Shown here piece after piece: positions 1 to 8,466 of a DNA stretch of 64,000 bases. Both the position numbers and the translations under genes were made by a program. The notes under the pieces are model-generated. The model saw only the letters and a program-made list of their open reading frames with translations. It was not told where the DNA came from and made no database searches. The DNA lies in assembly GCA_050998615.1 (NCBI GenBank), contig JBPCQA010000021.1, forward strand, positions 16,357 to 80,356, read 5' to 3'. Positions within the stretch are counted from its first letter, which is position 1. Each line of letters begins with the position of its first letter. The stretch is from JBPCQA01 sp050998615. GTDB taxonomy: Bacteria; Actinomycetota; Actinomycetes; Propionibacteriales; Nocardioidaceae.

Positions 1-251
1 ATCTGTTGCCGGCTGGCGCACGAGACGAGCGAGGCGTCGAGCGCTGTGTTCGACGATCGAGGCGCACTGACCTCCTTCGGCTGTCAGGTCACCTCGCCGA
101 GAGGTTGGTGAGCGCGCCGCGTCATCCGCCACACTTCATGCTCCGCGGCAAACTGAGCCCCCGATCGCCTGCCAAGTCAGCAGAGTCAGGATGGGTGTCT
201 TGACCAAAGGCGGTAGCACGCTACCTGGCGGATACGAGTGCTCTCGCGCGA
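1..251. other. No supported gene
   Basis: Open frames here carry no motif I recognise and no convincing Shine-Dalgarno. The segment may hold the end of a gene lying left of the window or decayed DNA continuous with the broken NUDIX gene that follows. I see no repeat or RNA gene in it. Confidence 0.4.
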
Positions 252-735
252 CTGGATCGTCGCGCGGTCGAGCGTGCGCGCCCCAGCGCGCGCGTCTTGT
301 TGGTGGACGACGCCGGTCGGCTGCTGCTGTTGTCAAGCCGGAACGAGTCGGACGGCTCCACCCGCTGGTACGAGGCGGTGTCCAGCCGGGTGAGAGCCAC
401 GGCATGCCGCGTTACGCGAAGTGCGGGAGGAAACCGGGCTAACTCACTTGTCGCTGAGCCAGGAGGTGTGGCGAGGACGGCCTTGGATCGCGGTCTGGGA
501 TGGCGTCACCTATGAAGTTCGGCAGTGATACTTCTTGGCTCGCGTGCCCGCGTTCGAAGTTGACACCTCTGCCTTCGAGGAAAGGGAGAGGGCCTGTGTG
601 ACGGGGCACCGCTGGTGGACCGCCGAAGAGTTGGCCATGACGACGGACCTGTTGCGACCGGAGGGATTGCCGGCGCTGTTGACGCAAGTGCTGTCTGACG
701 GTCCGCCCGATCAGCCGATCAGCGTAGCTGGTTGA
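252..735 (+). pseudogene. Decayed NUDIX hydrolase
   Basis: Three reading frames must be joined to recover a NUDIX protein. The first frame (from about 252) gives a strand ending RLLLLSSRNESDGSTRWYE. The second frame continues with GGVQPGES, the start of the Nudix box. The third frame, from 412, gives LREVREETGL, its end. That third frame is interrupted by TGA at 526-528 and then reopens as a typical NUDIX C-terminus (FLARVPAFEVDTS..RWWTAEEL) ending at 735. Two frameshifts plus one in-frame stop are required, so a functional enzyme is unlikely. The intact family hydrolyses nucleoside diphosphates linked to another moiety; the substrate cannot be told. Homology is inferred from the split Nudix box REx2EExG. 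Confidence 0.75.
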
Positions 736-975
736 GCCGGCAGGTCGCTCGCACTGGCCTCTACCAGCCCGCCGAGCCGGCCGGGGAGGACAGTGCGCCA
801 GCTCGGGTCGAGATGCTCTGCGGGCGGCTGGGTCGAGGTCAAGGATGCGCAAGGCGGTTCCTTTCCAGGAGCCCTGAACATCGTGGGTCTGCACCTACTG
901 ACATCGTGCGAGGGTGAAAGTCATCGGTGGAAACTCGGTTTCGTCGTCGGGGTGGATCTGTGAGGATCACTCGCC

Positions 976-1746
976 ATGAGCCCTGCCATTCACCCTCGCC
1001 CGGTCGCGCTCGTGACCGGCGTCGGCCGCACCGTCGGCATCGGCGCGAGCATCGCCACCCGACTTGCCCGAGATGGCTGGGACGTCGCCACCGCCCACTG
1101 GCCGGCGTACGACGATCGGATGCCGTGGGGGTGTCAGCCAGGTGATGTCGAGAAGGTCGCAAACTCGATTCGCGAAGCCGGGGCAGCCACTGTGGCAGTG
1201 TCGGCCGATCTGCGCGTCGTCGAAAGCCCAGCCACGATTTTCGACGCTGTCGGAGCCGAGCTGGGGCCGGTGACGGCGCTGATCATGTGCCATTGCGAAT
1301 CCGTCGACTCGGGGCTCCTTGACACGTCCGTTGAAAGTTTCGATCGGCACTTTGCGGTGAACACTCGGGCGTCGTGGCTGTTGATTCGCGAGTTCGCCTT
1401 GCGGTACACCGCACAGGAGGACCGAGGCAGGATCGTGGCGTTGACCAGCGATGCCACGGTCGGCAACCTTGCGTACGGCGCGAGTAAGGGCGCCCTCGAC
1501 CGCATCGTGATCGCCTCCGCACGTGAGCTGGCGGAGCGGCGCATCACCGCCAACGTCATCAATCCCGGCCCGGTCGACACCGGTTGGATGAGTGACGAGC
1601 TCCGCGACCAGATCGTTCGCGCAACACCTCGCGGTCGCGGCGGACGCGCCACCGACACCGCCGCACTGGTGTCCTTCCTTTGCTCCGACGAGGGCGGGTG
1701 GATCAATGGCCAACTGATGCATTGCGACGGCGGCCTTCACACGTAA
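976..1746 (+). CDS. SDR family oxidoreductase
   Basis: A 256-residue classical short-chain dehydrogenase/reductase. The Rossmann glycine motif TGVGRTVGIG lies near residues 14-23, the structural Asn at about 129 (FAVNT), the catalytic Ser at about 158 and the YxxxK pair at Tyr167/Lys171 (YGASK). The C-terminus ends with the family-typical INGQLMHCDGG. It should be a cytosolic NAD(P)H-dependent carbonyl/alcohol oxidoreductase of the 3-oxoacyl-ACP-reductase-like branch; the substrate is not predictable. The ATG at 976 is chosen because it directly precedes the Rossmann strand and has GAGG about 10 bases upstream. It stands alone between a dead NUDIX gene and a convergent carbonic anhydrase. Confidence 0.9.
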   Translation: MSPAIHPRPVALVTGVGRTVGIGASIATRLARDGWDVATAHWPAYDDRMPWGCQPGDVEKVANSIREAGAATVAVSADLRVVESPATIFDAVGAELGPVTALIMCHCESVDSGLLDTSVESFDRHFAVNTRASWLLIREFALRYTAQEDRGRIVALTSDATVGNLAYGASKGALDRIVIASARELAERRITANVINPGPVDTGWMSDELRDQIVRATPRGRGGRATDTAALVSFLCSDEGGWINGQLMHCDGGLHT

Positions 1747-1797
1747 GCCGCAGCACGGCGCTGCCCCGAACTCGCACCGGCACCGAGCCAGCCGGCT

Positions 1798-2316
1798 TCA
1801 GGGCCGCTCATCGGGTGGGATCACCACGTCGATCAGCCCGGTCGCGACGTCGTACACACAGCCGAGCACTGGCAGGTTGACGGGCAAGTACGGCGAGCTG
1901 CGGATCCGCTGCACGTCGCGCTTCAGCGTCTCGGTTTGGTCGGGGATCGTCCGGAAGTCCAGGCTCCTGGTGTCAACGCCGCGACCCAAGATCTCGGCAT
2001 GCACGTCGTCATCGCTCACCTTCGTCATCCGGCAGTCCGTGTGCGCGATCACCATGACACGGGTGACGTCGAGCAGATGCACGGCAAGAACGAGGGTGCG
2101 AAGAACGTCATCGGTCACCCGCGCGCCGGCATTGCGCAGAATCTTCGCGTCTCCGCGAGTCAACCCGAGCATCTGCAGCGGAGCGATGCGCGAATCCATG
2201 CAGGTGATGACCGCAAGGCCCCGGGCGGCCTTGCCCCCAATGCCCGCGCCGGAGAAGCCTCGACCGTATTCGGCGTTCCCCGCTAGTACGTCGTCGAACG
2301 CGCCCACGTCACCCAT
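1798..2316 (-). CDS. Beta-class carbonic anhydrase
   Basis: A 172-residue small beta-carbonic anhydrase, reversibly hydrating CO2 to bicarbonate with a zinc ion. The zinc ligands and Asp/Arg dyad are visible: Cys39, Asp41 and Arg43 in TCMDSR, His92 and Cys95 in HTDC. This layout matches the short actinobacterial enzymes (for example the mycobacterial Rv1284 type). The open frame extends upstream to 2403, but the ATG at 2316 begins the family-typical N-terminus (MGDVGAFDDV) and follows an AGAGGGA-like ribosome site. It is divergent from the glyoxalase-fold gene and convergent with the SDR gene. The likely role is bicarbonate supply or pH balance in the cytosol. Confidence 0.93.
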   Translation of the reverse strand: MGDVGAFDDVLAGNAEYGRGFSGAGIGGKAARGLAVITCMDSRIAPLQMLGLTRGDAKILRNAGARVTDDVLRTLVLAVHLLDVTRVMVIAHTDCRMTKVSDDDVHAEILGRGVDTRSLDFRTIPDQTETLKRDVQRIRSSPYLPVNLPVLGCVYDVATGLIDVVIPPDERP

Positions 2317-2454
2317 CTCACCAGATCCCTCTGAGCACCGGCAGCTCAGCTTGCGATTCGGCAAAAACTTGCCGGTTGAACGATGAGTTTCGCGGCACCG
2401 CACGGTCTACCCGTCCAGAAGCCGGCACCCACAGCCGGATGGAGGGATGTAAGC

Positions 2455-2859
2455 ATGAGCCGCCACATTTTCGTCAATCTGCCGGTCAAAGACCTGCAGC
2501 AGTCGATCGACTTCTTCACCAAGCTCGGGTTCGAGTTCAATGCCCAGTTCACCGACGAGAACGCCAGCTGCATGGTGATCAGCGAGAACAGCTACGTGAT
2601 GCTCTTGGTGGAAGACTTCTTCAAGACGTTCACCAAGAAGCACCTCTGTGACGCGACAACGCATACCGAGGCCATCGTCGCGCTCTCCGCCGACAGCCGG
2701 CAAGCCGTCGACGACCTGGTGGGTCAGGCACTGGATGCGGGCGGTCGACCTTCGGGCGACAAGATGGGCCAGGGCCCGATGTACGGGTGGAGCTTCCAGG
2801 ATCTCGACGGCCACCTCTGGGAGATCATTTACATGGACCCGGCCGTCATCGAGCAGTGA
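2455..2859 (+). CDS. VOC (glyoxalase-fold) family protein
   Basis: A 134-residue vicinal-oxygen-chelate protein with two beta-alpha-beta-beta-beta halves. The first starts MSRHIFVNLPVKDLQQSIDF and the second ends in DLDGHLWEIIYMDP, where the Glu is the usual metal ligand. The family includes glyoxalases, dioxygenases and antibiotic-binding proteins; nothing here fixes the substrate. The ATG at 2455 has GGAGGGA about 9 bases upstream; the frame is open earlier but lacks family sequence there. It precedes the sigma-factor gene by 77 bases on the same strand, and VOC/YCII-type small genes often accompany this sigma class, so co-transcription with 2937-4551 is plausible. Confidence 0.88.
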   Translation: MSRHIFVNLPVKDLQQSIDFFTKLGFEFNAQFTDENASCMVISENSYVMLLVEDFFKTFTKKHLCDATTHTEAIVALSADSRQAVDDLVGQALDAGGRPSGDKMGQGPMYGWSFQDLDGHLWEIIYMDPAVIEQ

Positions 2860-2936
2860 GCGACGTACGCCGACTGGAGAAGCGATTCCAGCCGCGCTCG
2901 GATGAGAGGATCAACGATGACGCAAGGAGGCGCACC

Positions 2937-3947
2937 GTGAGCCAGATCGCCCGGCCTGTCGACGACGACTTTCCCCGACTGACCGACCCCTACCGACGAG
3001 AGCTGTTCGCCCACTGCTACCGCATGCTGGGCTCGGTCCATGACGCCGAAGACCTGGTTCAGGAGACCTACCTACGCGCCTGGCGCGCCTACCACAACTT
3101 CGAAAACCGCTCCTCGCTACGCACCTGGCTGTATCGGATCGCCACCAACGTGTGTTTGACCGCCCTGGAGAGCCGCGAGAAACGACCGCTCCCGACCGGC
3201 CTCGGCAGCCCGAACGCTAGCCCCGACGAGCCGCTGGTAGAGCGGGCCGAAGTGCCCTGGCTCGAGCCAGTGCCGGATGCGCTGGTGGGAGCGGACCAAA
3301 ACGACCCGGCGACGATCGTCGCTTCCCGCGAGAGCATCCGACTGGCGTTCGTCGCCGCGCTCCAACACCTGCCACCTCGCCAGCGCGCCGTGCTCATTTT
3401 GCGCGACGTGCTCAAGTGGCGAGCCGCCGAGGTGGCCGAAGCCCTCGGCACCTCGACCGTAGCGGTGAACAGCACGTTGCAACGAGCCCGCGCCCAGTTG
3501 GAGCAGGCCGCACCGACCGAGGACACGGTTGTGGAGCCCACGTCGCCGGAGCAGCGCGAGCTGCTGGACCGCTATGTGACCGCGTTCTGGGAGAAGGACA
3601 TGGCCACCATCGTGGAGCTGTTCACCAAGGATGCTGTCTGGGAGATGCCTCCGTTCATCGGGTGGTATCAGGGTCGAGAAGACATCGCCCGTCTCATCGG
3701 CACCCAATGTCCCGGTGGGCGTCAAGACATGCGTCTGGTCCGCACCGACGCCAACGGTCAGCCGGCTTTCGGCCTGTACATGCGTGCCGATGACGGCCGG
3801 TTCTGGCCGTTCCAGTTGCAGGTGCTGACTCTGGGGCCGGCGGCCGTGAGTCACGTCGCGGCGTTCTTCCACGCCGGCCTGTTCTCGACGTTCGGCCTGC
3901 CGGAGAGCCTGGCGCCGGAGCCGGAGCAGCAACCGGCAGCAGACTGA
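2937..3947 (+). CDS. ECF sigma factor with C-terminal SnoaL-like domain (SigG/TIGR02960 type)
   Basis: A 336-residue sigma-70-family factor. Region 2 is near residues 20-90 (ELFAHCYRMLGSVHDAEDLV, then FENRSSLRTWLYRIATNVCL). Region 4 is near 140-195 (LPPRQRAVLILRDVLKWRAAEVA, TSTVAVNSTLQRAR). A NTF2/SnoaL-like domain follows from about 200 (LLDRYVTAFWEKDM..AVWEMPPF). Such C-terminal extensions occur in SigG/SigJ-like ECF groups that lack an anti-sigma factor, and they are thought to regulate the sigma activity themselves. GTG at 2937 is chosen because AAGGAGG at 2924-2930 is an almost perfect Shine-Dalgarno at proper spacing; upstream codons are not sigma-like. It is followed by a DinB-like gene 22 bases downstream, so the two probably form an operon. 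Confidence 0.9.
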   Translation: MSQIARPVDDDFPRLTDPYRRELFAHCYRMLGSVHDAEDLVQETYLRAWRAYHNFENRSSLRTWLYRIATNVCLTALESREKRPLPTGLGSPNASPDEPLVERAEVPWLEPVPDALVGADQNDPATIVASRESIRLAFVAALQHLPPRQRAVLILRDVLKWRAAEVAEALGTSTVAVNSTLQRARAQLEQAAPTEDTVVEPTSPEQRELLDRYVTAFWEKDMATIVELFTKDAVWEMPPFIGWYQGREDIARLIGTQCPGGRQDMRLVRTDANGQPAFGLYMRADDGRFWPFQLQVLTLGPAAVSHVAAFFHAGLFSTFGLPESLAPEPEQQPAAD

Positions 3948-3969
3948 CCGGCTCAGCGAAGGAGCAGCC

Positions 3970-4551
3970 ATGCCTACCGGGGCGGCGCCCGCACCGTTGA
4001 TCGGCTCGCTCGGGCTGCTCGAGCGGGCGATCGGTTACACCCGCGGCAGCCTTCAGTTAGTGACGGACGCCGATCTGACGCTCGCCACGCCCTGCCGCGA
4101 ATGGAACCTTCGCGCCTTGCTGCGTCACATGAACGACTCGCTCGCCGCGCTGCAACAAGCTGCCGACGTCGGGTACGTCGAACTCGATCCGGTCGGTGCT
4201 GACACGTCGCGCGATATCGTGGCGACGATCCGCATTCGGGCGTGTTCGCTGCTCGGCTCCTGGACTCACAACGACGGCGCCACGCTGGTGCGTGTCGCCG
4301 ACTCGGCGCTGACGGCAAGCGTTCTGGCGAGCACCGGTGCTCTGGAGATCGCCGTACACGGGTGGGACGTCTCGCAAGCTTGCCGGCACGATCCCGGCCT
4401 GCCGCCGAGGCTGGCCGAGGAGCTGCTGGAGCTGGTGCCGCTGCTGGTCAGCAATCGGGACCGTCCCGAGCGGTTCGCGCCCTCCGTCGACGTACCCCCC
4501 TTCGCCTCCCCTGCAGACCGGCTGCTCGCCTTCCTCGGCCGTCACCCCTGA
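3970..4551 (+). CDS. TIGR03086-type DinB-like metal-binding protein
   Basis: A 193-residue protein of the mycothiol-dependent maleylpyruvate isomerase/DinB-like superfamily. The N-terminal half holds the diagnostic TPCREWNLRALLRHMNDSL, where the His is one metal ligand, and the middle has ALEIAVHGWDVSQA with the second His. Members are four-helix metal proteins, often thiol-dependent transferases using mycothiol in actinobacteria; the reaction here is unknown. The ATG follows GAAGGAGC at ideal spacing. It lies 22 bases after the SigG-like sigma gene, suggesting it belongs to the same stress-response operon. Confidence 0.85.
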   Translation: MPTGAAPAPLIGSLGLLERAIGYTRGSLQLVTDADLTLATPCREWNLRALLRHMNDSLAALQQAADVGYVELDPVGADTSRDIVATIRIRACSLLGSWTHNDGATLVRVADSALTASVLASTGALEIAVHGWDVSQACRHDPGLPPRLAEELLELVPLLVSNRDRPERFAPSVDVPPFASPADRLLAFLGRHP

Positions 4552-4646
4552 CACTCGGACGGTCAACGAGCGAGCCGGGTGCGGTGACCGCGCCCGGTGA
4601 CTCGTGGTGAGATGGAGTCGTTCGGTCAGGAAAGGGGCACGGCCAG

Positions 4647-5705
4647 ATGACGCCACCTACGCAGCCGCCCGAAGCGGGCGCCGGCAATGACGCCGTGGTG
4701 GCCGGCGATCCGTTGGACATCGATCTGCTGGTCGTCGGCGCCGGACCGACCGGTCTGTACGCCGCTTACTACGCGGGTTTTCGCAACATGTCGGTAGCGA
4801 TCGTCGACTCGCTTCCCGAAGCGGGCGGGCAGATCACCGCGATGTACCCAGAGAAGGTCATCTACGACGTGGCAGGATACCCCGCGATAGTTGGCCAGCG
4901 GCTCGTCGAGGCGCTCGTGGACCAGGCCGGCCAGTATTCTCCTCATCTGTTGCTCGGACAGCGTGCCGAGACGCTCGTCGCGACCGATGACTCGGTTACC
5001 GTGACGACAGACCTCGGTCAGGTCGTGACCGCGCGGGCGGTTCTGATAACTGCCGGAATGGGTGTCTTCGCGCCCCGACCACTCCCCACCGGCGTGGCGT
5101 TCGAAGGCCGCGGCCTGCGCTACTTCGTGCCGCAGTTGCAAGAGCTGGCCGGCCTCGACGTGCTCATCGTCGGCGGGGGTGACTCGGCGTTCGACTGGGC
5201 GATGAGCCTGGAGCCGTTGGCCCGGTCGGTGACGCTGGTGCACCGACGGGAGCGTTTCGGAGCACACGAGAGCTCGGTCGAGACTGTGCTCGCGTCCTCG
5301 GTGCGTGTGCTGGTGCCGTTCGAGGTGTCCGCGATCCACGGTGACGGGTACGTGTCTGGAGTCGAGCTGGCCCGAAAGGGCGGTCAAGAGTCGCTCACCA
5401 TGGATGTGCAGGCCATTGTCGCTGCGCTCGGTTTCACTGCTGACCTCGGGCCGATGTCGCGATGGGGCCTCGAGCTGGAGCGCCATCACATCGTCGTCGA
5501 CACCCGGATGCGCACCAGTCTGCCGCGGGTGTTCGCCGCCGGCGACGTCGTCGAGTACGACGGCAAGGTGCCGCTCATCTCGGTGGGTTTCGGCGAAGCT
5601 GCGACAGCGGTGAACAACGCCGCCGGTGTGATCTCGCCCGGGGCGAAGTCGTTCCCCGGCCACTCGTCGGCCTCGCCGAACCCTCACTCACCGCCGGCAC
5701 CTTAA
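4647..5705 (+). CDS. Ferredoxin--NADP+ reductase, thioredoxin-reductase-like type
   Basis: A 352-residue flavoprotein. The FAD-binding motif GAGPTG is at residues 31-36, the NADP-binding motif GGGDSA lies in the middle, and the C-terminal FAD motif FAAGDVVEYDGK is near 290. It has the thioredoxin-reductase fold but no CxxC redox pair. That, with GGQITAMYPEKVIYDVAGYP, is typical of the YumC-like ferredoxin/flavodoxin-NADP reductases that transfer electrons between NADPH and ferredoxin. Cytosolic. The ATG is preceded by GGAAAGG. It appears monocistronic, because a perfect GC palindrome begins 13 bases after the stop. Confidence 0.88.
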   Translation: MTPPTQPPEAGAGNDAVVAGDPLDIDLLVVGAGPTGLYAAYYAGFRNMSVAIVDSLPEAGGQITAMYPEKVIYDVAGYPAIVGQRLVEALVDQAGQYSPHLLLGQRAETLVATDDSVTVTTDLGQVVTARAVLITAGMGVFAPRPLPTGVAFEGRGLRYFVPQLQELAGLDVLIVGGGDSAFDWAMSLEPLARSVTLVHRRERFGAHESSVETVLASSVRVLVPFEVSAIHGDGYVSGVELARKGGQESLTMDVQAIVAALGFTADLGPMSRWGLELERHHIVVDTRMRTSLPRVFAAGDVVEYDGKVPLISVGFGEAATAVNNAAGVISPGAKSFPGHSSASPNPHSPPAP

Positions 5706-5717
5706 GAAGGTGCTCTC

Positions 5718-5735
5718 AGAGCCCGCGCGGGCTCT
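5718..5735 (+). terminator. Perfect 18-bp palindrome after the FNR gene
   Basis: AGAGCCCGCGCGGGCTCT is fully self-complementary and lies 13 bases after the ferredoxin reductase stop. It has no T-tract, as is common for actinobacterial terminators. The same AGAGCC...GGCTCT ends occur at 21774, 27755 and in the element at 57091, so it may instead be a member of that repeat family. Confidence 0.6.
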
Positions 5736-5784
5736 AGGCCGAAAGCTCTCCGGCAGTTCGCTGACCGGCGAGTATAAAGGTGCG

Positions 5785-6483
5785 GTGACCACCACCCAGC
5801 GAGCAAAGAGAGGCCACCCCGGTGAGCCGCGACTGCCGGCGGCATGCGCGGTCGTCGCCGCGATCGTGCTCTACGTGGTGCTGCCCGGCCAGCTCATTTT
5901 CGGGCCGCGGTTCATCGTGCCCGCCCTGGAGCTGCTGCTGTTCGTGCCGCTGATAGCCGCCAATCCCCGGCGTCTGACCCGGGAGAGCATCCTCCTTCGC
6001 CGGCTCTCGCTCGCCCTGGTGCTCATCATCGCCGTCGCCAACACGGTGGCGCTCGTGCTCCTCGTGCGCGAACTGCTCTTCGGGCAGGCCGGCCAGGGCA
6101 TCACACTCTTGCGGGCAGCGGCTCAAGTGTGGTTCACCAACATCATCATGTTCGGACTGGCGTTTTGGGAGCTCGACCGCGGCGGCCCCGTAACACGGAC
6201 GCAGGCGCTGGCCGTCAACCTGCCGCCGGCCGACTTCCGGTTTCCACAAGACGAGGATCATGATGCAATCGCCGAGGTGGCCGCACGCTCGTCGGCGAAG
6301 TCGGGATGGACGCCTGGCTTCATCGACTACCTGTACGTGTCGATCACCAACTCGTCGGCCTTCAGCCCGACCGACACCATGCCGCTGTCTCCACGAGCAA
6401 AGCTGCTGATGGGCGTTGAGTCGATTTCCGCATTGCTGCTATCGGTGCTCGTCATCTCCCGAGGCGTCAGCCTGCTCCACTGA
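5785..6483 (+). CDS. Four-helix integral membrane protein of unknown function
   Basis: About 232 residues with roughly four hydrophobic segments: AACAVVAAIVLYVVLPG, IVPALELLLFVPLIA, LALVLIIAVANTVALVLL and a C-terminal LLLSVLVISRGVSLL. A conserved-looking soluble stretch, YVSITNSSAFSPTDTMPL, precedes the last helix; similar NSSAFSPTDTMPL motifs occur in uncharacterised actinobacterial membrane proteins. I cannot assign a function. The GTG at 5785 is preferred to the upstream start at 5710, which would run through the 18-bp palindrome; the choice is uncertain because no strong ribosome site is visible. Confidence 0.65.
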   Translation: MTTTQRAKRGHPGEPRLPAACAVVAAIVLYVVLPGQLIFGPRFIVPALELLLFVPLIAANPRRLTRESILLRRLSLALVLIIAVANTVALVLLVRELLFGQAGQGITLLRAAAQVWFTNIIMFGLAFWELDRGGPVTRTQALAVNLPPADFRFPQDEDHDAIAEVAARSSAKSGWTPGFIDYLYVSITNSSAFSPTDTMPLSPRAKLLMGVESISALLLSVLVISRGVSLLH

Positions 6484-6541
6484 CCCAGTGCACGACGCAC
6501 CGCCGGTCGCGGTCGGTCCCTGGATACGAGAGAATCGGGCC

Positions 6542-7744
6542 GTGACTGGGTTTGAGAGACGCCCTGCTGACGGTTGCAGCGACGTACCGGCTGGTTCGCC
6601 CCTCGCGCCGACGCATCCGGCAGTCGATTTGCCTGCTGGGTGGTGGTCATCCGCGTCTCCGGGCGTAGCAGACGTGGCGCGACTTGCAGATCTTCGTCGT
6701 CGCCATGAGGAGTGGGCGAGGGGATGGGCGACAGCCACCGACGCCGACGTCGCCGCTGGGGTGACGGGGCGGGGAGCCAACCGTCGCCAGCACGTTCAAG
6801 TGGTAGACGGGTCCGGTCCCGTCCAAGCCTGGGCGAATGTCCATGATCGGGCCGCCGGGCGAGTCGACGTCGAGGTCATCATCGACCCCGAGCTGACGGG
6901 CTCACCTGACGACACTCGCGCCGACTCCCTTGCTGAGCGGCTCTTCGACTGGGCGGCGGTTGCGGCGACCGGGATCGGAGCTCACCGCGGCTTGACGCTC
7001 ACCCAGCTCGACAGCAGCGCATTCTCCGACGACGAACGCCAACAACGTTGGCTAGCTGCCGCGGGCTACGCCAAGGCGCGCACCTGGTGGCAAATGAGCC
7101 GTCCCGTCACCGCTGCCGAGGGTGCGCCGGATGCGATGCCGGCACCGCGCGCGGGAGTCGTCGTACGCCGCGTCGGCGCCGGCGTGGACGGCCTGCCAGA
7201 CGAACATGATGTGAGGACTGTGCATGGTGTGCTGGAGGCAGCCTTCGCCGACCACTTCAACTCCTACCAAGAGACGTTCGACGAGTTCTGCTCGAGGCTC
7301 AAGGAAGATCCCGGCCACCGGTGGGACCATTGGTGGATCGCCACGCTGACCAACACCGCGCACACCGCCACCGGGCACGCCGATAGGGAAGTCGCCGGCA
7401 GCGGACGGCCGGCCCAACCGCCGCTGGGCCAAGGCGACGCCGATGTTGCCGGTGCCCTGGTCGGTGCGGTGCTTCCGGCTGGTTCGTCACCCAACGGTGA
7501 GGTGCAACCGGAAGGAAGCTACATCGCCTATATGGGAGTGTTGCCGAACGCTCGCGGTCGTGGCGTCGCGAAGTCGCTGCTGTACGCCGTAATCGCGGAC
7601 GCTGCCCGACGCGGTCGCAACCGGGTCGGGCTCGAGGTCGATGCCGATTCCCCGACCGGGGCCGAGGCGATGTACCAATCCATGGGCTGGCAGACGTCAT
7701 ACATGACCCAGTCCTGGCATCGCGAAATCACCGTCCCCAGCTGA
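6542..7744 (+). CDS. Double-GNAT acetyltransferase (mycothiol-synthase-like layout)
   Basis: About 400 residues with two GNAT halves. The N-terminal half is degenerate. The C-terminal half has the acetyl-CoA loop in VLPNARGRGVAKSLLYAV, followed by NRVGLEVDADSPTGAEAMYQSMGW, the usual beta5/alpha4 region. The tandem arrangement resembles mycothiol synthase (MshD), but a canonical MshD assignment is not secure from motifs alone. It should transfer an acyl group from acyl-CoA to an amine in the cytosol. The GTG at 6542 is chosen because the upstream extension to 6416 overlaps the preceding membrane-protein gene and lacks family sequence. An insert of about 45 residues rich in Gly, Ala and Pro (near residues 280-325) sits just before the second acetyl-CoA loop. 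Confidence 0.78.
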   Translation: MTGFERRPADGCSDVPAGSPLAPTHPAVDLPAGWWSSASPGVADVARLADLRRRHEEWARGWATATDADVAAGVTGRGANRRQHVQVVDGSGPVQAWANVHDRAAGRVDVEVIIDPELTGSPDDTRADSLAERLFDWAAVAATGIGAHRGLTLTQLDSSAFSDDERQQRWLAAAGYAKARTWWQMSRPVTAAEGAPDAMPAPRAGVVVRRVGAGVDGLPDEHDVRTVHGVLEAAFADHFNSYQETFDEFCSRLKEDPGHRWDHWWIATLTNTAHTATGHADREVAGSGRPAQPPLGQGDADVAGALVGAVLPAGSSPNGEVQPEGSYIAYMGVLPNARGRGVAKSLLYAVIADAARRGRNRVGLEVDADSPTGAEAMYQSMGWQTSYMTQSWHREITVPS

Positions 7745-7809
7745 CTTCCCGCCGAGCCGTCAGGTTCTTCCGCCACCCGCCACCGCTCGAAGACTCGGCA
7801 ATGGGCCCA

Positions 7810-8193
7810 TCAGCCGGTGAACTGAAACAGCTCCACGAGGTTGCCGGCGGGGTCCTCGAGCAGTATCTGCTTCCCACCGACGCCGACAACAACGTCGTTC
7901 CGAAAGTGCATCCCGGCGGCGCGGAGCCGGTCGACCTCGGCTTCGAGATCCTCCACGGGAAGTGAGATGCGGTTCCAGCCGCCCGGTTCGGGCAGGCGAC
8001 CATCGGGCATGCTCTGTCCCCCGCCACCGCGTCCGCTCGGTGCGCTCAGCAGCAACCGCAGGGCACCGCGAGAGAGAATGGCGAACGTCGGCGCCGGGTG
8101 CATCTGCACATCGAAGCCTAACTGGATTGTGTAGAACGCCAGAGCCGCGTCGACGTCATCGACGATGTAGCGCACGCTCACGGTTTCGGCCAT
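7810..8193 (-). CDS. VOC (glyoxalase-fold) family protein
   Basis: A 127-residue glyoxalase/bleomycin-resistance-fold protein. It starts with VSVRYIVDDVDAALAFY and ends with ILLEDPAGNLVELFQF, the usual metal-ligand Glu being in the last motif. It differs from the VOC protein at 2455 and is the longer-strand type seen in lactoylglutathione-lyase-like proteins. The substrate is unknown. The ATG has GCGAAAGGCGAG upstream. It is convergent with the double-GNAT gene and lies on the same strand as ideR, 271 bases downstream of it, with a tandem repeat in between. Confidence 0.85.
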   Translation of the reverse strand: MAETVSVRYIVDDVDAALAFYTIQLGFDVQMHPAPTFAILSRGALRLLLSAPSGRGGGGQSMPDGRLPEPGGWNRISLPVEDLEAEVDRLRAAGMHFRNDVVVGVGGKQILLEDPAGNLVELFQFTG

Positions 8194-8400
8194 CTCGACT
8201 CGCCTTTCGCTAGTCCGGCTCAGCTATGCCAGCGCGCCACCGCTTCGCCAGCGACGCGACAAGATGCTGCTTGGAGACAGTTTCACCGAGCGATCGCGAG
8301 CCCGCAACAGCGCCACAGCCCACGGACCCAACGCTTCGACCCATCGAGGTGCCGCCCGCCGCACTGCCCCAGCGGCGCAGATCCGGCTGCGAGCAAATAC

Positions 8401-8466
8401 CTGGCGGGTCGGTGGGAAAAAGCTGGCGGGTCGGTGGGAAAAAGCTGGCGGCTCGGCGGGAAGGTC
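8401..8466 (+). repeat. 22-bp tandem repeat, three units
   Basis: Three head-to-tail 22-bp units at 8401, 8423 and 8445. The first two are identical and the third is diverged. Each begins CTGGCGGGTCGGTGGG and ends AAAAAG. The last unit overlaps the stop codon region of ideR (minus strand). A related 22-bp array lies at the end of the xdhC gene (50184-50227). Confidence 0.85.
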
